A stretch of DNA of 64,000 nucleotides from Kineosporia babensis (GCF_021129305.1 NZ_JAJOMB010000013.1:179485-243484), one strand, 5' to 3'; counted from the first letter of the stretch, positions 11,719 to 20,171 are shown. Numbers and translations: made by a program. The notes: generated from the letters alone by a model not told the origin.

Positions 11719-13095
11719 ATGACGGCGATCCCTCTGCCGCTGGTCGCAGCGGGAACCACCGGCTCGACCCAGACCATCGCCGGGCAGGAGGGCGGGGCAC
11801 TCGTGCGCCGCACCGTCCTGCCCGGCGGGGTCCGGGTGCTGTCCGAGGCGATGCCCGGGCTGCGCTCGGCCACCATCGGGTTCTGGGTCGGCGTGGGTTC
11901 GCGCGACGAGACCACCGGTCACCACGGTTCCACCCACTTCCTCGAGCACCTGCTGTTCAAGGGCACCACCCGGCGCAGCGCGATGGACATCGCCACCGCG
12001 TTCGACGAGGTGGGCGGTGAGTCCAACGCCGTCACCGGCAAGGAACACACCTGCTACTACGCCCGGGTGCTCGACGAGGACCTGCCGATGGCCGTCGACG
12101 TGCTCTGCGACATGGTCACCGGCGCCCGTCTGGACGCCGGGGACGTGGAGAACGAGCGCGGGGTCATCCTCGAAGAGCTCGCGATGAACGACGACGACCC
12201 CGCGGACGTCGTGCACGAGCGCTTCGCCGAACTGGTGCTCGGGCAGCACCCGCTGGGCCGGCCGATCGGCGGTACCCCGGAGACCATCCGGGCCGTCGTG
12301 CGGGACAACATCGCCGAGCACTACGCTGAGCACTACAAGGCACCGGGCCTGGTGGTCACGGTGGCCGGGGGAGTGGACCACGACAAGGTCTGCGAACTGG
12401 TCTCCGCGAGCCTGGCGCGTTCCGGGTGGCACCTCGACTCCGACCGCACCCCGCACGCCCGGCGTGGAATCACCCACCCGGAGCGGGAAAAGGCCATCGT
12501 CACGGCGGACGGCCTGCCGCACCGCTCGATCGTGGTCAACCGGCCCACCGAGCAGGCGAACGTGGTCATCGGCACCACCTCCCTGGTGGCCACCGACCCG
12601 CGGCGCTACGCGATGTCGGTGCTCAACGCCGTGCTCGGCGGGGGGATGAGCAGCCGCCTGTTCCAGGAGATCCGTGAACAGCGGGGCCTGGCCTACGCGG
12701 TCTACTCGTTCGCCTCGGGCTATTCCGACTCCGGCTACTTCGGTCTCTACGCGGGATGCACGCCGTCCCGGGTGGACGAGGTGGTCGCCCTGATGGTCGC
12801 CGAGCTGCGCCGTCTGGCGGCCGACGGGCTGCCGGAGGACGAGCTCGTCCGGGCGCACGGCCAGCTGGCCGGGGGCCTGGTGCTGGGCCTGGAGGACACC
12901 GGTTCGCGGATGTCGCGTCTGGGTAAGGCGGAGCTGGTGCACGGCGAGTACCTCGGGCTCGATCGGGCGCTGGAGCGCATCCGCTCGGTCACCACCCAGG
13001 ACGTCCAGTCGCTGGCCGACGACCTGGCCTCCCGTCCGCTGACTCTGGCAGTGGTGGGGCCGTTCGATCCGGAGCGCACCTTCCGGATCTCCTGA
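11719..13095 (+). CDS. M16 family zinc metallopeptidase (insulinase/processing-peptidase type)
   Basis: 458-residue M16 peptidase. The inverted zinc motif HFLEH (in STHFLEHLLFKGTTRRS, about residues 74-78) and the distal Glu region (ENERGVILEEL, about 153-163) are both present, so it looks active. The C-terminal M16 half includes GGGMSSRLFQEIREQRGLAY. Genes of this family follow pnp in most actinobacteria and many Firmicutes; the physiological substrate is unknown. The start ATG 11719 follows the pnp stop by one base. A perfect palindrome 10 bases beyond its stop should end the pnp operon. Confidence 0.93.
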   Translation: MTAIPLPLVAAGTTGSTQTIAGQEGGALVRRTVLPGGVRVLSEAMPGLRSATIGFWVGVGSRDETTGHHGSTHFLEHLLFKGTTRRSAMDIATAFDEVGGESNAVTGKEHTCYYARVLDEDLPMAVDVLCDMVTGARLDAGDVENERGVILEELAMNDDDPADVVHERFAELVLGQHPLGRPIGGTPETIRAVVRDNIAEHYAEHYKAPGLVVTVAGGVDHDKVCELVSASLARSGWHLDSDRTPHARRGITHPEREKAIVTADGLPHRSIVVNRPTEQANVVIGTTSLVATDPRRYAMSVLNAVLGGGMSSRLFQEIREQRGLAYAVYSFASGYSDSGYFGLYAGCTPSRVDEVVALMVAELRRLAADGLPEDELVRAHGQLAGGLVLGLEDTGSRMSRLGKAELVHGEYLGLDRALERIRSVTTQDVQSLADDLASRPLTLAVVGPFDPERTFRIS

Positions 13096-13105
13096 GTCCG
13101 CTCAG

Positions 13106-13151
13106 AACAAAGGACGCTGTCCCCGGGTACCCGGGGACAGCGTCCTTTGTT
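13106..13151. terminator. Perfect 46-nt palindrome, operon terminator
   Basis: Positions 13106-13128 and 13129-13151 are exact reverse complements (23-bp arms, centre GGGTACCC). Transcribed, it gives a very stable hairpin whose right arm ends in CCTTTGTT. It closes the pnp-peptidase operon and could insulate eutBC. Confidence 0.85.
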
Positions 13152-13200
13152 GGTTCGGAAGCCCGAAACAGACCGACCCACAACCGCAACGGCCCGTTCG

Positions 13201-13229
13201 TTGACCCTCGCCCAGGGCGGTGCTGGACT
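13201..13229 (+). promoter_or_regulatory. Candidate sigma70-type promoter of eutBC
   Basis: TTGACC at 13201-13206 and TGGACT at 13224-13229, 17-bp spacing, 33 bases before the eutB ATG. The -10 is weak. No cobalamin riboswitch is recognisable in the gap between the palindrome and eutB. Confidence 0.35.
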
Positions 13230-13262
13230 TGGCGTTTCGGATCAGCTGCGGAGGGGCGCGCC

Positions 13263-14681
13263 ATGACTAGGTACGGGCAAACCGTCCGGGGTGTCACGTA
13301 CCAGTTCGACGGCCTGGTCGATCTGATGGCCAAGGCCACTCCGGCCCGTTCCGGGGACGAACTCGCGGGGTGCGCGGCCACCAGTGACGCCGAGCGGGTG
13401 GCCGCCCAACTCACGCTGGCCGACGTCCCTCTGCAGCAGTTCTTGGACGAGCCGTTGGTGCCGTACGAGACCGACGAGGTCACCCGTCTCATCTTTGACT
13501 CCCACGACCGCGCGGCGTTCCAGCCCGTGGCTTCACTGACCGTAGGCGCCTTTCGCGACTGGCTGCTCGACCTGGTTCCCCGTGCCGACTCAGGCGCAGT
13601 ACTCACCGCGCTGGCTCCCGGCCTTACCCCGGAGATGGTGGCGGCGGTCAGCAAACTGATGCGCAACCAGGATCTGATCGCCGTAGCCCGGGCCACCCGG
13701 GTCACCTCGGCCTTCCGCTCCACGATCGGGCTTCCGGGTCGGCTGGCCACCCGCCTGCAGCCGAATCATCCGACGGACGATCGCCGTGGCATTGCGGCGG
13801 CCACGCTGGATGGTCTGCTGCTGGGTTGCGGAGACGCCGTGATCGGCGTGAACCCGGCCGGCGACTCACCGCAGACCTGCGCCGACCTGCTGCACCTGAT
13901 CGACGAGATCCGCTCCACCTACGAGATCCCCACCCAGTCGTGCGTCCTTACCCACGTCTCCACCACGATCGGGCTGATCGAGGCGGGCGTTCCGGTCGAC
14001 CTGGTGTTCCAGTCGGTGGCGGGGACGCAGGCGGCCAACCAGGGGTTCGGCGTGACGCTGTCGATGCTGCGCGAGGGGTACGAGGCCGGGCTGTCGCTGG
14101 GGCGCGGAACCGTCGGGCAGAACGTGATGTACATGGAGACCGGCCAGGGGTCGGCGCTTTCGGCCGACGCGCACCGGGGAGTGGGCGGGCGGCCGGTGGA
14201 CCAGCAGACGCTGGAGGCACGGGCCTACGCGGTCTGCCGGGAGTTCAAGCCCCTGCTGGTGAACACAGTGGTGGGGTTCATCGGCCCGGAGTACCTGTAC
14301 GACGGCAAGCAAATCGTGCGGGCCGGGCTGGAGGACCACTTCTGCGGGAAGCTGCTGGGTCTGCCGATGGGTGTGGACGTTTGCTACACCAACCACGCCG
14401 AGGCCGATCAGGACGACATGGACAACCTGCTCACCCTCCTGGGGGTGGCCGGGTGCTCCTTCGTCATTGCGGTTCCCGGCGCCGACGACGTGATGCTGGG
14501 GTACCAGAGCACCTCCTTCCACGACGCCTTGTTCGTTCGGCAGGCGCTGGGTCTGCGGCCGGCGCCCGAGTTCGAGGCCTGGCTGGAGGGACTGGGAATG
14601 ATGGACGGGGGAGGGCGCGTGCTTCCGGTCGAGCCCTCCGCTTCCGCGCTGCGTTCGCTGACGGGGGTGGCTTCGCGGTGA
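13263..14681 (+). CDS. eutB: Ethanolamine ammonia-lyase large (alpha) subunit
   Basis: 472-residue catalytic subunit of the adenosylcobalamin-dependent enzyme that turns ethanolamine into acetaldehyde and ammonia. Family blocks are intact: LMRNQDLI, GRLATRLQPNHPTDD, DGLLLGCGDAVIGVNPA, FQSVAGTQAANQGFGV, MYMETGQGSALSA, GFIGPEYLYDGKQIVRAGLEDHF and GVDVCYTNHAEADQDDMD. The length is close to the E. coli protein. The ATG at 13263 follows GGAGGGG. It is translationally coupled to eutC (GTGA overlap). No eutA reactivase, permease, aldehyde dehydrogenase or shell protein lies within the window, so this is the cytosolic non-microcompartment type. Confidence 0.96.
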   Translation: MTRYGQTVRGVTYQFDGLVDLMAKATPARSGDELAGCAATSDAERVAAQLTLADVPLQQFLDEPLVPYETDEVTRLIFDSHDRAAFQPVASLTVGAFRDWLLDLVPRADSGAVLTALAPGLTPEMVAAVSKLMRNQDLIAVARATRVTSAFRSTIGLPGRLATRLQPNHPTDDRRGIAAATLDGLLLGCGDAVIGVNPAGDSPQTCADLLHLIDEIRSTYEIPTQSCVLTHVSTTIGLIEAGVPVDLVFQSVAGTQAANQGFGVTLSMLREGYEAGLSLGRGTVGQNVMYMETGQGSALSADAHRGVGGRPVDQQTLEARAYAVCREFKPLLVNTVVGFIGPEYLYDGKQIVRAGLEDHFCGKLLGLPMGVDVCYTNHAEADQDDMDNLLTLLGVAGCSFVIAVPGADDVMLGYQSTSFHDALFVRQALGLRPAPEFEAWLEGLGMMDGGGRVLPVEPSASALRSLTGVASR

Positions 14682-15511
14682 CGGACTTCTGGACAGACCT
14701 ACGGGCGACTACCCAGGCTCGGATCGGGCTCGGCCGGGTGGGAGACGGAATGCCCACGCGGCGGGTGCTGGAGTTCCGGCTGGCGCATGCCGTTGCCCGG
14801 GACGCGGTGCATGACCCGCTGGATGTGGATGCTCTGGTGGCGGATCTGGACCGACGGGGTATCAGTGCCGGCCCGGACAGGGGCAAGGCGCCCGCCTCCG
14901 GCAGCACTTCGGCGACCGACGAATCCAGTAACGGTCGTAGCCTCGGCTCCGCGATTGTGGTGACCAGCCAAGCTGCCTCCCGCGCTGAGTATCTGCGCCG
15001 CCCCGATCTCGGCCGCCTCCCCGCCGATCTCTCCGCAGTCGCACCTTCTTCTCCCGCCGACGTCGGGTTCGTCCTAGCGGACGGTCTGTCTGCCCGGGCG
15101 CTGCAAACTCACGGTCCGGCCCTGCTGGCCGCACTTATCCAGGCTCTACCCACCACGATGACGCTGGCCCCGCCGGTGATCGCTACCCAGGCCCGGGTCG
15201 GGCTGGGGGACCACATCGGCGAGGCACTCGGCGTGCAGACCGTGCTCGTTCTGATCGGCGAGCGCCCCGGCCTTTCGGTGGCGGACAGCCTGGGCATCTA
15301 TCTGACCCACCGTCCCCGCCCCGGCCGAGCGGACTCCGACCGCAACTGCGTGTCGAACATCCATGCCCCGGGCGGACTTCCGTACGAGGTGGCGGCCCGG
15401 GTGGTCAGCGGACTGATCGCCGGAGCACGTCAGCTCGGCCGTTCCGGCGTGGACCTGAAAGACACCAGCCGGGAGGTCGAACTCGCTACCCCCGACACCG
15501 CGCTCTCCTAA
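14678..15511 (+). CDS. eutC: Ethanolamine ammonia-lyase small (beta) subunit
   Basis: 277-residue EutC. The N-terminal helices TDFWTDLRATTQARIGLGRVGDGMPT and LEFRLAHAVARDAV are the family hallmark. The C-terminal Rossmann-like part has DGLSARAL, RVGLGDHIGE, IGERPGL, DSLGIYLT and NIHAPGGLPYEVAARV, which contribute to the cobalamin/substrate interface with EutB. A linker of about 35 residues rich in Ser/Gly/Ala separates the two parts, as in other actinobacteria. Start GTG 14678 overlaps the eutB stop. Its stop overlaps that of the convergent MarR gene by 4 bases. Confidence 0.95.
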   Translation: MTDFWTDLRATTQARIGLGRVGDGMPTRRVLEFRLAHAVARDAVHDPLDVDALVADLDRRGISAGPDRGKAPASGSTSATDESSNGRSLGSAIVVTSQAASRAEYLRRPDLGRLPADLSAVAPSSPADVGFVLADGLSARALQTHGPALLAALIQALPTTMTLAPPVIATQARVGLGDHIGEALGVQTVLVLIGERPGLSVADSLGIYLTHRPRPGRADSDRNCVSNIHAPGGLPYEVAARVVSGLIAGARQLGRSGVDLKDTSREVELATPDTALS

Positions 15512-15939
15512 GGGGCTGCCAGCGCAGCGTCGGCCCGTTCGGTGACCTTGGCGAGGAGCGCGACGACGGTTGCCCGTTCCGCCTCCGTGAAGCCCTCGAA
15601 CAGGTAGCTGGTGATCGGTTTTACCTCCGCGGTGACCTGGCTCCACAGTTCCTGACCGCGTTCGGACAGGGCGAGCCGGCCGTCCTCCCGGCTGACCAAG
15701 AGCTTCTCTGCGAGCAGGTCGGCGACACGGCGGCGGGTCTGCTGCGGGCTGAGCCTCAATCCCTCGGTGACGAAGGCGATCAGCTCGCCCTCCGGGACGG
15801 GTTCGCCCTTGGTGCCGATGGCGTTCAGCGGGATCCAGTGCTCGAAGCTGAGTCCGGTCGGCTCGAGCCGGCGTTCCAGCAGAGCGCGGACGGCGTAGTG
15901 GGCGCGGCCGATGTCGGCGCCGTTCAGGACTGTGCTCAT
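15508..15939 (-). CDS. MarR-type winged-helix transcriptional regulator (second gene of pair)
   Basis: 143-residue protein with the helical dimer/winged-helix layout of MarR: AHYAVRALLERRLEPTGLSFEHWIPLNAI at the N-terminus, a recognition-helix region (RLSPQQTRRRVADLLAEKLLVSRED, about residues 62-86), a wing (GRLALSERGQELW) and a C-terminal helix pair. No metal or redox Cys is seen. It starts 7 bases after the preceding MarR gene and is certainly co-transcribed with it. It converges on eutC with overlapping stops. The ligand and targets cannot be read from sequence. Confidence 0.75.
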   Translation of the reverse strand: MSTVLNGADIGRAHYAVRALLERRLEPTGLSFEHWIPLNAIGTKGEPVPEGELIAFVTEGLRLSPQQTRRRVADLLAEKLLVSREDGRLALSERGQELWSQVTAEVKPITSYLFEGFTEAERATVVALLAKVTERADAALAAP

Positions 15940-15946
15940 GGCGTAC

Positions 15947-16447
15947 TCACTTCCCGGTCGGGTGCGGGGGTTCGAGCGGTGCTTGGAGCAGGGTGTTCAG
16001 GTCGTGCTGGAACTGCTGGGCCCGGGCGCTGCCGGCCCCACCGAGCGGTTCGAGCAGTTGCGCGATCAGGTGTTTCACCACCTGGACGGCCTGCTCGGTC
16101 ACCCGGGTGCCCTCGGCGGTGAGGCGCAGTTGCCGGGCCCTGCTGTCGGCCGGATCGCTTTCGCGAGTGATCAGGCCGGCGTTCTCCAGGCTGCGCACCA
16201 GCTTGGAGATGTAGAGCGCCTCCAGGCCGGTGTGGTCGGCGAGCTGGCGCTGGCTCGGGTTGGTCTGGTCGGCCTGGAGCGCGGCGATCGAGGCCAGAGC
16301 CGAGTACTGGGCATGGGTCAGGCCGAGCGGGGCCAGGGCCCGGTCGACCGCCACCCGCCATTTCGTGGACAGCCGCCAGACCAGGTAGCCGTGCGGATGA
16401 ACGGGTTCTGCGGGCACGAATTCACTGTACATGACAACAGTAGCCAT
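15947..16447 (-). CDS. MarR family transcriptional regulator (first gene of pair)
   Basis: 166-residue MarR protein: HGYLVWRLSTKWRVAVDRALAPLGLTHAQYSALASIAAL (helices 1-2), then SQRQLADHTGLEALYISKLVRSLENAGLITRESDPADSRARQLRLTAEG, a textbook helix-turn-helix plus the DxRxR wing. The start ATG 16447 is favoured by an upstream GAGAGG; ATG 16432 is in frame. A perfect 16-bp palindrome covers the start codon, suggesting autorepression. The gene is divergent from dapB with 44 bases between the starts, so binding could also affect dapB transcription. Confidence 0.9.
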   Translation of the reverse strand: MATVVMYSEFVPAEPVHPHGYLVWRLSTKWRVAVDRALAPLGLTHAQYSALASIAALQADQTNPSQRQLADHTGLEALYISKLVRSLENAGLITRESDPADSRARQLRLTAEGTRVTEQAVQVVKHLIAQLLEPLGGAGSARAQQFQHDLNTLLQAPLEPPHPTGK

Positions 16448-16454
16448 GGCTACT
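16439..16454. promoter_or_regulatory. Palindromic operator candidate over the MarR start
   Basis: AGTAGCCATGGCTACT is a perfect 16-bp dyad of the size and spacing bound by MarR dimers. It overlaps the start codon of the first MarR gene and lies in the 44-base divergent gap to dapB. Confidence 0.6.
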
Positions 16455-16491
16455 AAACCTCTCGAATGGAGAGGCTGGTAGCTTCGCGTGC

Positions 16492-17226
16492 GTGATCTCG
16501 GTAGCAGTGATCGGCGCGGCCGGTCGGATGGGCAAGACCACCTGCGACGCGGTGGAGGCCGCCGCCGATCTGACGCTCAGCGCGCGGATCGGCTCCGGCG
16601 ACGACCTGCTCGCCGGCCTCAAGGGTGCTCAGGTCGCGGTCGTGATGACCGGGCCCGAGGGGGTCGACGACATCGTGGCGACCTGCGTGGAGCAGGGCGT
16701 GCACGCCGTGGTCGGCACCACCGGCTGGACCGAGGCCGGCCTGGCCAAGGTGCAGGCTGCGCTGGCCTCGAAGCCGGAGGTGGGGGTGCTCCTGGCACCC
16801 AACTTCGCGCTCGGCGCCGTGCTGCTGATGCGCTTCGCCGCCGAGGCCGCCAAGCACTTCGAATCGGTCGAGGTGGTGGAGTTGCACCACCCGAACAAGG
16901 CCGATGCCCCCTCCGGCACCGCCCGCCACACCGCCCAGCAGATCGCCGCCGCCCGCCGCGAGGCCGGGGTAGCGCCTTCGCCCGACGCCACCACCGCCGC
17001 GCTCGACGGCGCTCGCGGCGCGGACGTCGACGGAGTGCGGGTGCACTCGGTGCGGCTGCGTGGCCTGGTGGCACACGAAGAGGTTCTGCTCGGCGGGCCG
17101 GGGGAACAGCTGACCATCCGGCACGACAGCTTCGACCGAATCTCGTTCATGCCGGGTGTGCTGCTGGCGGTGCGCCAGATCGCCGGGCGCCCCGGCCTGG
17201 TGCAGGGGCTCGAGCACTACCTCTGA
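16492..17226 (+). CDS. dapB: 4-hydroxy-tetrahydrodipicolinate reductase
   Basis: 244-residue NAD(P)H-dependent enzyme of the diaminopimelate/lysine pathway. The Rossmann motif VAVIGAAGRMGKTT is at the N-terminus, GTTGWTEAGL in the middle. The substrate motif ELHHPNKADAPSGTA holds the His-His pair and the Lys needed for catalysis, and FMPGVLLAVR is near the end. Start GTG 16492 lies 7 bases after TAGCTT (16479-16484), the leaderless arrangement seen repeatedly in this window. dapA lies 3.1 kb downstream on the same strand. Its 3' end overlaps the convergent membrane gene by 10 bases. Confidence 0.96.
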   Translation: MISVAVIGAAGRMGKTTCDAVEAAADLTLSARIGSGDDLLAGLKGAQVAVVMTGPEGVDDIVATCVEQGVHAVVGTTGWTEAGLAKVQAALASKPEVGVLLAPNFALGAVLLMRFAAEAAKHFESVEVVELHHPNKADAPSGTARHTAQQIAAARREAGVAPSPDATTAALDGARGADVDGVRVHSVRLRGLVAHEEVLLGGPGEQLTIRHDSFDRISFMPGVLLAVRQIAGRPGLVQGLEHYL

Positions 17227-18407
17227 TCGCGGGTGGCTGCCCCGGCCGTGATGGCGATCGCGTCCTCAACCGGTCCGCGACGGTCCGGGGCACCCCACAA
17301 CAGAGCGATCACCACGGCCCCGACGATGTTCAGCACCAGGAACGGCCAGACCGGCACCAGCGGATCGCCGAAGCCGCTGCTGTTCAGGCCGACCGCCACC
17401 ACGTGCAGGCAGTACAGGGTCAGCGTCATCGAGCCCGCCGCGGCCAGCATGCGCAACGGCACCCGGCCCACCCGCTGGATCGGCCGCACGGCCAGCAGCG
17501 TCAGCCCGAGCACCAGCATTGAGGTGCCGATGGTGTGCACCAGGTCGGTGATCGAGCCGCTGTGGGCGATGCGGACCAGCAGCCACCAGGGGTCGTTCAC
17601 CGGTGAGGTGCCGTAGAAGCCGTCGTTAGGGGTCCGGCCGTTGACCGAGTAGCGGGTCAGCAGGTCGTTGTCGATCAGGGCGCCGAAGCCACCGGCGGCC
17701 CGGACCGCGATCGTGGAGACCGCCCAGGCCCCGGCCGCGAGCGCGGCCCCGATCCCGGCGACCAGCGCGGCCACCCGCTGGTCGCGTAGCGCCAGGCGCC
17801 CCACCGCCAGCCCGGCGAACAGATAGGCCGTCCAGGTCAGCACGGGGTAGTAGCCGGTGAGCAGCAGATGCCTGACCACGTGGGCGAATTCGCCCAGCGA
17901 CGACCACTCCAGGTTGTCTCCCGCCGATTCTTCGAGGCCCTGGTCACCCCGCAGCCAGTAGCTGACTACGGGCGTGGCGAGCGCTGCGGCCACCGCCGCG
18001 GCGGTCAAGGACCTCGCCCGCCACTGCAGTACCGGAATCGCAACCAGGAAGAGCAGACCGTAGTACGCCAGGATGATCGCGACCGGTGTCTCGATCATGC
18101 CCAGCGTCAGCCCCAGCGCGACCAGCGCCACGGAACGCACCAGCGTGGTCCGGCGCGTACGCGAGACCTTTTCCGGGGTAGGCCGATCACCCCCGGAGGC
18201 CAGCGCCAGACCTGCCCCGGCCAACACCGCGAACAGCGCTGCGGCCCGGCCACCCGCCGCCTCGTGGATCGCCCCCATCGCGCCCTCGTCCGACCCCGGG
18301 CCGGTCAGGATGTGCGTGGCCATCATCCCGAAGAGCGCGAAGGACCGGGCCACGTCGATCCCGGTGAGCCGCGTGCCTTTCCCGGCCGCGGTACTCGTGT
18401 CAACCAC
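17217..18407 (-). CDS. Multi-pass membrane protein, heparan-alpha-glucosaminide acetyltransferase-like/DUF418 type
   Basis: 396-residue integral membrane protein with about ten hydrophobic segments. The N-terminal RLTGIDVARSFALFGMMATHIL matches the acyltransferase-3/HGSNAT-like start (G.D.AR..A..GM...H). The C-terminal half has a DUF418-like GSMTLTLYCLHVVAVGL stretch. Such proteins transfer acyl groups to envelope or glycan acceptors, but substrate and activity are not known here. The GNAT gene upstream overlaps its start by 8 bases, so they form one operon, convergent with dapB. Confidence 0.75.
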   Translation of the reverse strand: MVDTSTAAGKGTRLTGIDVARSFALFGMMATHILTGPGSDEGAMGAIHEAAGGRAAALFAVLAGAGLALASGGDRPTPEKVSRTRRTTLVRSVALVALGLTLGMIETPVAIILAYYGLLFLVAIPVLQWRARSLTAAAVAAALATPVVSYWLRGDQGLEESAGDNLEWSSLGEFAHVVRHLLLTGYYPVLTWTAYLFAGLAVGRLALRDQRVAALVAGIGAALAAGAWAVSTIAVRAAGGFGALIDNDLLTRYSVNGRTPNDGFYGTSPVNDPWWLLVRIAHSGSITDLVHTIGTSMLVLGLTLLAVRPIQRVGRVPLRMLAAAGSMTLTLYCLHVVAVGLNSSGFGDPLVPVWPFLVLNIVGAVVIALLWGAPDRRGPVEDAIAITAGAATRDQR

Positions 18408-18945
18408 CCGCCGGAGCTCCGATCTCCGCGCCGAACCGGGCCTCCACCACCGTCTTCCCGCCCGCCCCGACGAAAGACCGCCGCGCGCCGTCCGCCACCA
18501 TTCCCGCCGAGGTGAAGAACGCCACCCGCGGCAGGTCCGACTCGGGCACCCACACCGTCAGTTCACCGAGCTCGTGCTGCCGCAGGTGATCGACCACCGC
18601 CGAGAGCAGCCGCGAGCCATGCCCGGCGCGCTGGTGCGTGGGGTCGACCGCCAGTACCCCCAGCGCCCCGGTCGCGCCGTCCGCGTCCTTGTCGTCGCTC
18701 GGCGCCACGGAGGCGAAGCCGACCACCAGTTCGTCCGTGACCGCCACGAACACGCCATGTTTCGTGCTCGGTGGCCGCAGCACGGCCTCGCGCCAGACCG
18801 GGGTCAGCTCGTCGGGGGTGAGAACCGCCAGTGCCTCGGCCGGGAGCAGATCCGCGTAAGCAGTGCTCCAGGCCCGGGCCTGGATCGAGCCGATCACCGC
18901 GGGATCGCTGGCGCGGGCGGGCCGGACCAGGACGTTCGATGCCAT
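18400..18945 (-). CDS. GNAT family N-acetyltransferase
   Basis: 181-residue GNAT fold: VRPARASDPAVIGSIQARAW at the N-terminus, a central beta strand LGVLAVDPTHQRAGHGSRLLSAVVDHLRQ carrying the acetyl-CoA pyrophosphate loop (Q-R-A-G-H-G, near residues 108-113), and VAFFTSAGM near the end. The acceptor substrate cannot be predicted. ATG 18945 (MASNVLVRP) is chosen; a second in-frame start a few codons upstream is possible. The gene overlaps the membrane acyltransferase-like gene and is divergent from the HAD gene. Confidence 0.85.
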   Translation of the reverse strand: MASNVLVRPARASDPAVIGSIQARAWSTAYADLLPAEALAVLTPDELTPVWREAVLRPPSTKHGVFVAVTDELVVGFASVAPSDDKDADGATGALGVLAVDPTHQRAGHGSRLLSAVVDHLRQHELGELTVWVPESDLPRVAFFTSAGMVADGARRSFVGAGGKTVVEARFGAEIGAPAGG

Positions 18946-19002
18946 GTCCGCATCATTCCACCCGCCGCCGAAAGCGCACCGATGCTCGTTACGCTGGCCG
19001 GT

Positions 19003-19674
19003 GTGGCCGACAACGATCTGCTGGGCTCCCTCGCCGGGCGCACCTTCGCCGCCGTCCTCTTCGACATGGACGGCACCCTGATCGACTCCACCCCCGCGGT
19101 GGAACGCTCCTGGCTGCGCTGGGCCGCCGAATTCAACGTGGAGATGACCTCTTTCGGCACCTGGCACGGTATCCCGGCGGCGCAGATCGTCCCCAAGTTC
19201 CTGCCCGAGGAGCAGTGGGAGGCCGGAGCCCGCCGGATCGAGCAGATCGAGACCGAGGACACCGAGGGCATCGTCGTGCTCCCCGGCGCCGCCGAAGCGC
19301 TCGCCGCCCTCCGGCCCAGCGGCCGCTCGGCCATCGCCACCTCGTGTGTGTCGGCCCTGGCCAAGGCCCGCATCGCCGCCACCGGCCTGGTGCCCCCGCA
19401 GGTCCTGGTCACCGCCGACATGGTGCCGGTGGGCAAGCCCGACCCGGCCCCCTACCTCCTGGCCGCGCAGCAGCTCGGCGTCGACCCGGCCGACTGCCTG
19501 GTGGTCGAGGACGCACCCGCCGGCCTGACCTCGGGGCGCCAGGCCGGCGCGGCCTGCCTGGCCCTGACCACCACTCACACCGCGGATCAGCTCGAGGCCG
19601 AGGCGATCGTCCCTGATCTGTCGGCCGTGCAGTTCGTGGTCACCGAGGCCGGAGTGCAGGTGCAGGCCCGATGA
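19003..19674 (+). CDS. HAD-superfamily phosphatase/phosphoglucomutase-like
   Basis: 223-residue HAD hydrolase, subfamily I. Motif I AVLFDMDGTLIDST (nucleophile Asp near residue 20), motif II ATSCVS, Lys in VPVGKPDPAPY and motif III VVEDAPAGL are all intact. Sequence resembles sugar-phosphate phosphatases (glycerol-3-phosphate or 2-deoxyglucose-6-phosphate type); the substrate is undetermined. GTG 19003 is selected because TACGCT (18990-18995) sits 7 bases before it, a leaderless start; ATG 18982 would add 7 residues. The stop overlaps folA (ATGA). Confidence 0.85.
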   Translation: MADNDLLGSLAGRTFAAVLFDMDGTLIDSTPAVERSWLRWAAEFNVEMTSFGTWHGIPAAQIVPKFLPEEQWEAGARRIEQIETEDTEGIVVLPGAAEALAALRPSGRSAIATSCVSALAKARIAATGLVPPQVLVTADMVPVGKPDPAPYLLAAQQLGVDPADCLVVEDAPAGLTSGRQAGAACLALTTTHTADQLEAEAIVPDLSAVQFVVTEAGVQVQAR

Positions 19675-20171
19675 GCATCGCGCTGATCTGGGCCCAGGCC
19701 CACGACCGGGTGATCGGCCACGAAGGTGACATCCCCTGGCACGTGCCCGAGGACCAGGCGAACTTCCGCCGGCTGACCAAGGGCAGCGCCGTGATCATGG
19801 GCCGGGCCACCTGGGACTCCCTGCCCGAGCGCTTCCGGCCGCTGCCCGAGCGGACCAACGTGGTGCTGACCCGAAACCCGCACTGGTCGGCCGAAGGGGC
19901 CACCGTGGTGCACGACGTCCAGCAGGCCCTCCCCGCGGGGCAGGACGCCTGGGTGATCGGCGGGGGAGCGATCTACGAGCAGTTCCTCCCGCTCGCCGAC
20001 CGCCTGGTGGTCACCGAGGTCGATCTGGCCGTGCCGGGGGACACCCGGGCCCCCGAAATCACCCCGGAATGGGCCGAGGAGCCTGGTCAGAGCCGCGAAT
20101 GGCTCGAGTCGCGAACTGGCACCCGCTACCGGATCCTGAACTACGTGCGCCACACCAGCCCCTTAGTGTGA
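19671..20171 (+). CDS. folA: Dihydrofolate reductase
   Basis: 166-residue NADPH-dependent reductase of dihydrofolate. Hallmarks: IALIWAQAHDRVIGHEGDIPWHVPEDQANFRRLT (Trp in PW and the catalytic acid Asp in GDIPW), IMGRATWDSLP, LPERTNVVLTRN and VIGGGAIYEQFLPLADRL. Normal length. No thymidylate synthase gene is adjacent; the partner here is the HAD gene, with a 4-base overlap that couples translation. A weak hairpin follows before dapA. Confidence 0.96.
   Translation: MSIALIWAQAHDRVIGHEGDIPWHVPEDQANFRRLTKGSAVIMGRATWDSLPERFRPLPERTNVVLTRNPHWSAEGATVVHDVQQALPAGQDAWVIGGGAIYEQFLPLADRLVVTEVDLAVPGDTRAPEITPEWAEEPGQSREWLESRTGTRYRILNYVRHTSPLV

Noticed and set aside
9246..11915. Long minus-strand open frame opposite pnp
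   Set aside because: Shadow frame; PNPase on the plus strand is complete and conserved.
13152..13262. Possible cobalamin riboswitch before the B12-dependent eutBC
   Set aside because: The gap is only about 110 bases after the palindrome and no B12-box-like sequence could be seen.
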